A DNA stretch of 64,000 nt from Toxonevra muliebris (Eukaryota > Arthropoda > Insecta > Diptera > Pallopteridae), in contig OY829326.1 of NCBI GenBank assembly GCA_963691655.1, positions 143,858,998 to 143,922,997 on the forward strand, written 5' to 3'. The notes under the pieces were generated by a model. It had not been told where the DNA came from. It saw only the letters and a list, made by a program, of their open reading frames with translations, and did not search any database. The translations under genes were made by a program, and so were the position numbers. Numbering within the stretch: the stretch's first letter is position 1; every line of letters starts with the position of its first letter. Positions 59,358-64,000 of the stretch are shown in pieces.

Positions 59358-60544
59358 AGGAGTGAGATTGAAAAAATCTTAACACACGTTTTACCTAATA
59401 ATTTTTTTTGGGTGTAAAATTTAAAAATTTCTTTGATCTAGTTATCTTTGAAAAATACGTCAGTTGTTATTTTTAATGATAAACATGTTGATTTATTGTG
59501 AGTTTGATCAAAATGAGTGAAGAAAAATAAGTACGTCTTAAAATTAATACAAATTGGTCCTACAAAAAAATGGCCAATTAATTGAAGGTCTGCCGTCAAA
59601 CTGTTTCCAATTCAGGAGAATAAGACCATCGATAGAAAACCTGGTTCGGGAAGAAAACAAGGACCACATGATATTGGGAAAGCCAAGAAAATAGAAAGCA
59701 TATTGAAAAGATCTCCAAACACAACTGGTAGAAAAGCTGCCCGGTTAGCCCAGTGCTCTGACTATTTGGTGCGAAAAGTTAAAGCCAATGCAGGTTTGAA
59801 AACATACAAAGTTCAAAAAGTTCCAGACAGGAATGCTGCAAAAAATTTTGACCCCAAAAGTAGGGCTCGGAATTTCATACAAAAATATTCATGTTGTATA
59901 ATGGACGACGAAATGTATGTACTGGCAGATTTTACGCAGCTTCCGGGTCAAAATTTGTATGTTGCTGATGCTCGAGGAAATGTTGAAGAACAATTTAGAA
60001 TCCAAAAGCAGACAAAATTTCCTAAAAAATTCCTGGTATGGCAAGCTATATGCAGTTGCGGCAAAAGAAGCAAGTCATTTGTTATAGTAGGCTCTATAAA
60101 TACCGAAATATACATCAAAGAATGTTTGAAAAACAGACTTCTTCCTTTCATAAGAGAGCACAATGTGTCCACATATTTTTGGTCCGATTTGGCATCATGT
60201 CACTACGGCAAGAAAGCTCTGGAGTGGTACCAAAGTAATAACATAGTTTTTGTACCAAGAGAGGCCAATCCTCGAAATTGTCTGGAGCTAAGACCAGCGG
60301 AGAGATATTGGGCTCTTGTGAAAAGAAACTTAAAGAGCACAAAAAAGGTGTCCCAAAATATCGAAGAATTTAAAAAGAGATTCGCAAACTGTTCCAAAAA
60401 GGTGTCTGAAACAACTATCAAATCTCTAATATATAGATTTATATTATATTTTTCAGTAATTTGTAAAAAAATCAAAACTCTAAGATCAAACGTTTAAAAA
60501 TTATTGAATTTTATATATGTTAAGATATTTTCGATCTCACTCCT
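59358..60544 (+). mobile_element. DD37E Tc1-type transposon, 1.19 kb
   Basis: Terminal inverted repeats AGGAGTGAGATTGAAAAAAT (59358) and AGGAGTGAGATCGAAAATAT (inward from 60544) both continue with CTTAACA. TA flanks each end (59356-59357 and 60545-60546). The single plus-strand gene fills the interior. Length and structure are those of a compact Tc1-type element. The two ends are still more than 90 percent alike, so it is one of the younger insertions in the window. Confidence 0.9.
59515..60497 (+). pseudogene. Tc1-type DD37E transposase, 5' part broken
   Basis: The original start is probably ATG at 59515 (MSEEK then a stop). The helix-turn-helix region (WSYKKMAN*LKVCRQTVSN) has two stops and then a frameshift near 59615. 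From there the frame is open to the stop at 60495-60497: RKPGSGRKQGPHD, NTTGRKAARLAQCSDYLVRK, MDDEMYVLADFTQLPG (first catalytic region) and TYFWSDLASCHYGKKALEWY. After 37 residues from that Asp comes the Glu in ELRPAERYWALVKRNLK. The D-37-E spacing defines the DD37E group known from insects. The catalytic core looks whole, but the DNA-binding part is broken, so the copy should be inactive. Confidence 0.85.
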
Positions 60545-60545
60545 T

Positions 60546-61880
60546 ATGTGCATACATACATATGGATGGTACTTATTAAAATGCCAAATTAAATACAGGT
60601 AAAAATTAAAAAACGAAAAAACTTTTTACACTTTGAGGTTTAAAGAAAAATCCGCTTATGCTTGTAGTAGTGAGTGCAAACTGCCAACGAACATAAAAAA
60701 ACCAAAGCCATTACTATAATCATAAAAAGTTATAATAACGTTCATAATACCTATGACCACGATGGAAAATGTTCACATTCATTTATATGTAGGTATAATA
60801 TATTTAATATAAAAGTGCATGTGTGTGTGTATGTGTGTGTGTAAAACTATTTACGCTATGTTAATTTTATAATTTCAAGTACAAAAACTATGCATAATAA
60901 TCCATACAACAACACAAAAACTAAAAACATAAAAACGGAAATGAAAATACTTCAAGTGGCCGATTTTAACGCTTGAGTTAATGCCAACAGTTTTCTTCTG
61001 TTTTTTGCGTTTTTGTTTCTAACTTTTTGTCCTGTAAATTACAAATGTATAGGTATGTATACACACTGTAGGAAGCAAGTTTTATGCTGCAAGAAAAAAG
61101 AATCAAATGAGAAAAAACCGTATGGTAAAATGCTCATGTTTGACAAGTTTTTTTCTTTTTCAAGGAATAGTTTTTCTAGTAGTTTTAAAGTTGCATGCAT
61201 AAATTAAATGCACGTTTATGTGCATTTGTTCTGACTTTAACTACTTTCTAAATTAAACTGAAATAATTTTCTTTTGTTTTGGCAGTTGTGGTAAAACTAA
61301 TATTTAATTTTTCTTTATTTGTAGTTGTGTTATGTTATCCAGCTTATGTAAAATGAGTCATTCATGTAAGTTAAAAGATATTTCTAAAAGAGGTAATGTT
61401 CATAGTTCGTTTAACTATGTATGTAATTTTGAATCCTATTCCTATGAAGTTGAAATAAAATTTTGTGTGTGTCGTTATACATGGAGTGACCTAATGGAAA
61501 ATAAAGTACTCCAAAAATTCTCCTTAACCTGTACTGAAGCGCCCCTCTGTCAGCAGTAAGCGTTCCCTTTTTATAGTACAGCTCATATACTTTTTACATA
61601 GCATGTCGTAGGAAGTAAGCGCTGACATCAAGCTTCCCAGAAGCGTAGAAAGAGCGCAAAAGGATCGCTTTTGGGAAGCAGTTTAGAGAGAACAATCTTG
61701 TGTGCTCTTTCTTTTTTTTATTAACTATATATAGGTACAAATATATGTAATATTAATAAAACAACTTATATTTACATTCATATTAACCATATGAGAATTG
61801 CAAAGTACAAAAATCATTCACTATTTTTTTCTATTCGTTTGAGTGCTTTCCCTAGCCTTCCTTGGAAGCGCTCTTTCACA
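60546..61880. other. AT-rich noncoding DNA with TG repeat
   Basis: A TGTGTG tract lies at 60820-60842. Open frames here show no recognisable domain. Confidence 0.5.
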
Positions 61881-61882
61881 TA

Positions 61883-63458
61883 CAGTGTCGGACAAAACTA
61901 AAGCATGGATTCTGTCTTGTTTGCATTTCTTTCAGTAATATTGTAAAACATGCGGGGACTGAAATATTAACTCAGAAGTAACAAAATGCATAAAACTGGC
62001 GCAGCAAAACTAAAGCACATATGGAATATATTAATAGAAAAGTTCGATTTCTCCACTATTTTGTAGTGTACCTATTATTTGTCAGAGCTGTTGCACATTT
62101 ACGTGGTATGGACTCAATAAAATTCCTCAAAACGTCCACAGAAATGTTATTCCATGCAATCTCCGATTGGTAGAAAATGAAATCCTTGTTTTTATCCTTT
62201 ATGCGCTGAATTTTACGATCAATAATTTCCTATACATTTTTTGGGATTGAGATTGAGTGAATGGGTGGGACACTATAAAATACTGATCTTATTGGCAACA
62301 AACCACTCTGTTACACACCGTGCTGGGATCGTCATTGTGCTGATAAACTTTCATTAACAGCAGATCTTCCGCAGTATAAGGTAACACAACATTCTGGGGA
62401 ATATCTTTGCACATCAGACGGTTCATTATACCTTCTATTTTATGAATTGAACCGATTCCATGATTCTGAAAAAAATCACCAGAGCACTACGTTGCCTCCC
62501 CCGTATTATACGATACTTTTTAAAAAACGCGGATTTAATCGTTGCCCTTTTGGTCTGGGCACTAGCTTCAATCCGTCGCAACCTTTCATGTTAAATATAG
62601 ATTCATCAGTAAGAAGTGCGGTCTTTCATTTGACAGTAGCCCAGCTAAAGATCGCGGCTACAAATTCGAGCCTTGCCTGTCGATTCTTTCGAGAAATAAA
62701 TGGCTTTTCCACGAATTGGTATGTTGCTAAGCCACCCTCCACAGCTCGTCGTTGGATAAACCTGTGTGCAATGTTTAAACGCAATTTATTTTCATGATAT
62801 AAAAGGATATTTTTTTATAAACCGAATGATGGCCTCATCCACACGTTTGGTTGCGTCCCGCGGTCTGCCAACTCCATAATTAGTATTTAAAAAATGGGAA
62901 GCGCGAAAATGGCTTATAGCTCGGGAATTAACGTAATGGCGAATCCAAAATTTTTTTACAAGGCATGTCACTGATTTAGCTTTATTAAATTTACTTAGAA
63001 TATTTTCTCTAAATTGTGCAGAATACTTATTTCGAGCCATTTTGGGAAGCAAAATTTTGAAATGCGAACTGTGACGGTGAATGATAACCAACAACTTATA
63101 TACGCTTCCAATTTTTTTTTAAAACCTGCATTTTGTTTTCCAAAATAACGGGTTTCTAGTTTAAACAACCATCTTTAATGCCATCTTTAATCATGTTGTT
63201 TATTTTTAACAATTGATTGTAATTGAAATCGAAAAAAAATTATGTGCTTTAGGTATAGGTTTAGGTATATTGATCAATGTTATTGTAGTAAAAAAAGAAA
63301 AATGTTACCCAGTTTTGAATGTAATTTTGTTTCAACAAGTGCATAAATATACTAAATTTGTAAAACGAAAAAAATATGTTCATACTTGCATATTTTTAAA
63401 TTTTATTGAACTAAATGTTGACAAGGAAGAGTTCGTGCTTTAGTTTTGTCCGACACTG
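61883..63458 (-). mobile_element. Tc1-like element, 1.58 kb, decayed
   Basis: The ends CAGTGTCGGACAAAACTAAA, each followed by GCA, are perfect inverted repeats for 23 bp. TA lies on both sides (61881-61882 and 63459-63460). The transposase is on the minus strand. It starts MARNKYSAQFRENILSKFNK near 63040, continues GRPRDATKRVDEAIIRFIKK, then FIQRRAVEGGLATYQFVEKP (about 62700) and LLTDESIFNMKGCDG (first catalytic Asp). The remainder is riddled with stops and frameshifts. Confidence 0.9.
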
Positions 63459-63459
63459 T

Positions 63460-63601
63460 ACGTGAAAGCGCTTTTGTAGAGCTTAACGTCAGCGCTTCCA
63501 ATTTTCCCTCTTGCTAGCTTCAACGAGAGCACAAAGGAACGCTCTCAAAGAGATTTTTTGGGTAGCGCTCCTACTTTATCCGTTGGGGAATAACATAGAA
63601 A

Positions 63602-63635
<34 letters not shown>

Positions 63636-64000
63636 CTTTGATCTTGTGAGAGACAGGGGTAGTGACGACAATTTACAGTGACTTACGAAACTGATCATAT
63701 AAAAGGACATTTTTGAGATACGAGAAGTTCTCAAAAATGGCGTCAACTTTAAAAGTAACAAGGCAGTTAAGTTTTTACTCATACAGATGAAATCAGATAA
63801 TATCTTAAAGTTCCAAAAGGGTCTTTAAAGCCCCGAAATATTAACTATAACATGCAATTTTTTTTTTTAATTTTTGGACAATCAATTTTTTTGATATTTA
63901 CAAATACAAACATAATGCAAAAGAAAATTTCTAAATCTGATAAATCAGGCTCTGCGATCTAGCAGATCTTTTTTTTAGCAAGGTCCCAAATTAAGTCAAA
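63460..64000. other. Noncoding DNA with GA microsatellite and dispersed repeat
   Basis: A (GA)14-type tract lies at 63604-63632. Positions 63752-63842 resemble 49427-49534. No coding sequence is recognised. Confidence 0.6.
63604..63632. repeat. GA microsatellite
   Basis: An uninterrupted run of about 14 GA dinucleotides. Confidence 0.95.

Overview
The window is AT-rich nuclear DNA from a fly. One host gene can be recognised: futsch, the insect MAP1B-type microtubule-associated protein, read on the minus strand. Its conserved N-terminal segment agrees with my memory of Drosophila Futsch almost residue for residue, while the repeat regions and the noncoding DNA differ strongly. Together with the long TE-littered introns this suggests a non-Drosophila higher dipteran. 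A tephritid fruit fly is plausible but not proven. LAYOUT: Positions 16451 down to 1 carry four futsch exons: 16279-16451, 15987-16209, 15772-15930 and one giant exon from 15686 to the left edge. They are separated by tiny GT-AG introns of 69, 56 and 85 bp. The reading frame (codon first bases at positions divisible by 3) stays open for all 15.7 kb of the last exon, giving at least 5,413 residues in the window. Neither the start codon nor the stop codon is inside. Reading 5' to 3', the protein runs through the conserved MAP1 N-terminal domain (16451 to about 15000), a Lys/Glu/Ala-rich and basic region (about 15000-12200), an array of a 56-residue repeat (12000-7140), a helical VSKK-type repeat region (6500-4800), an array of a 44-residue repeat (3860-700), and then the beginning of the C-terminal part, which leaves the window. 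The light-chain end lies beyond position 1. Positions 16452 to 64000 contain no host exon that I can recognise. Because the 16451 acceptor splits a codon, an upstream exon must exist. The natural reading is that most or all of this 47.5 kb is a first intron of futsch, possibly with 5' flanking DNA. It is filled with decayed mobile elements. They include non-LTR retrotransposon fragments at about 16.98, 21.7, 27.0, 29.3, 37.1, 38.3, 45.1 and 46.0 kb. Tc1/mariner-type copies lie at 32.8, 40.8, 53.2, 56.0, 57.9, 59.4 and 61.9 kb; the 59.4 kb copy is a DD37E element with a largely intact catalytic core. Non-autonomous or unclassified elements with terminal inverted repeats (TIRs) lie at 17.5, 19.0, 22.7, 25.7, 35.3 and 49.5 kb. 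Two tRNA-derived sequences, microsatellites and homopolymer tracts are also present. FUNCTION: The only gene product expected to act for the host is Futsch, a very large neuronal microtubule-binding protein needed for axonal, dendritic and synaptic microtubule organisation. I found no operon-like or defence system, CRISPR array, rRNA, intact tRNA or second host gene. The most unusual feature is the architecture of the futsch repeat exon: two unrelated, frame-perfect, highly homogenised arrays on either side of a helical repeat region.
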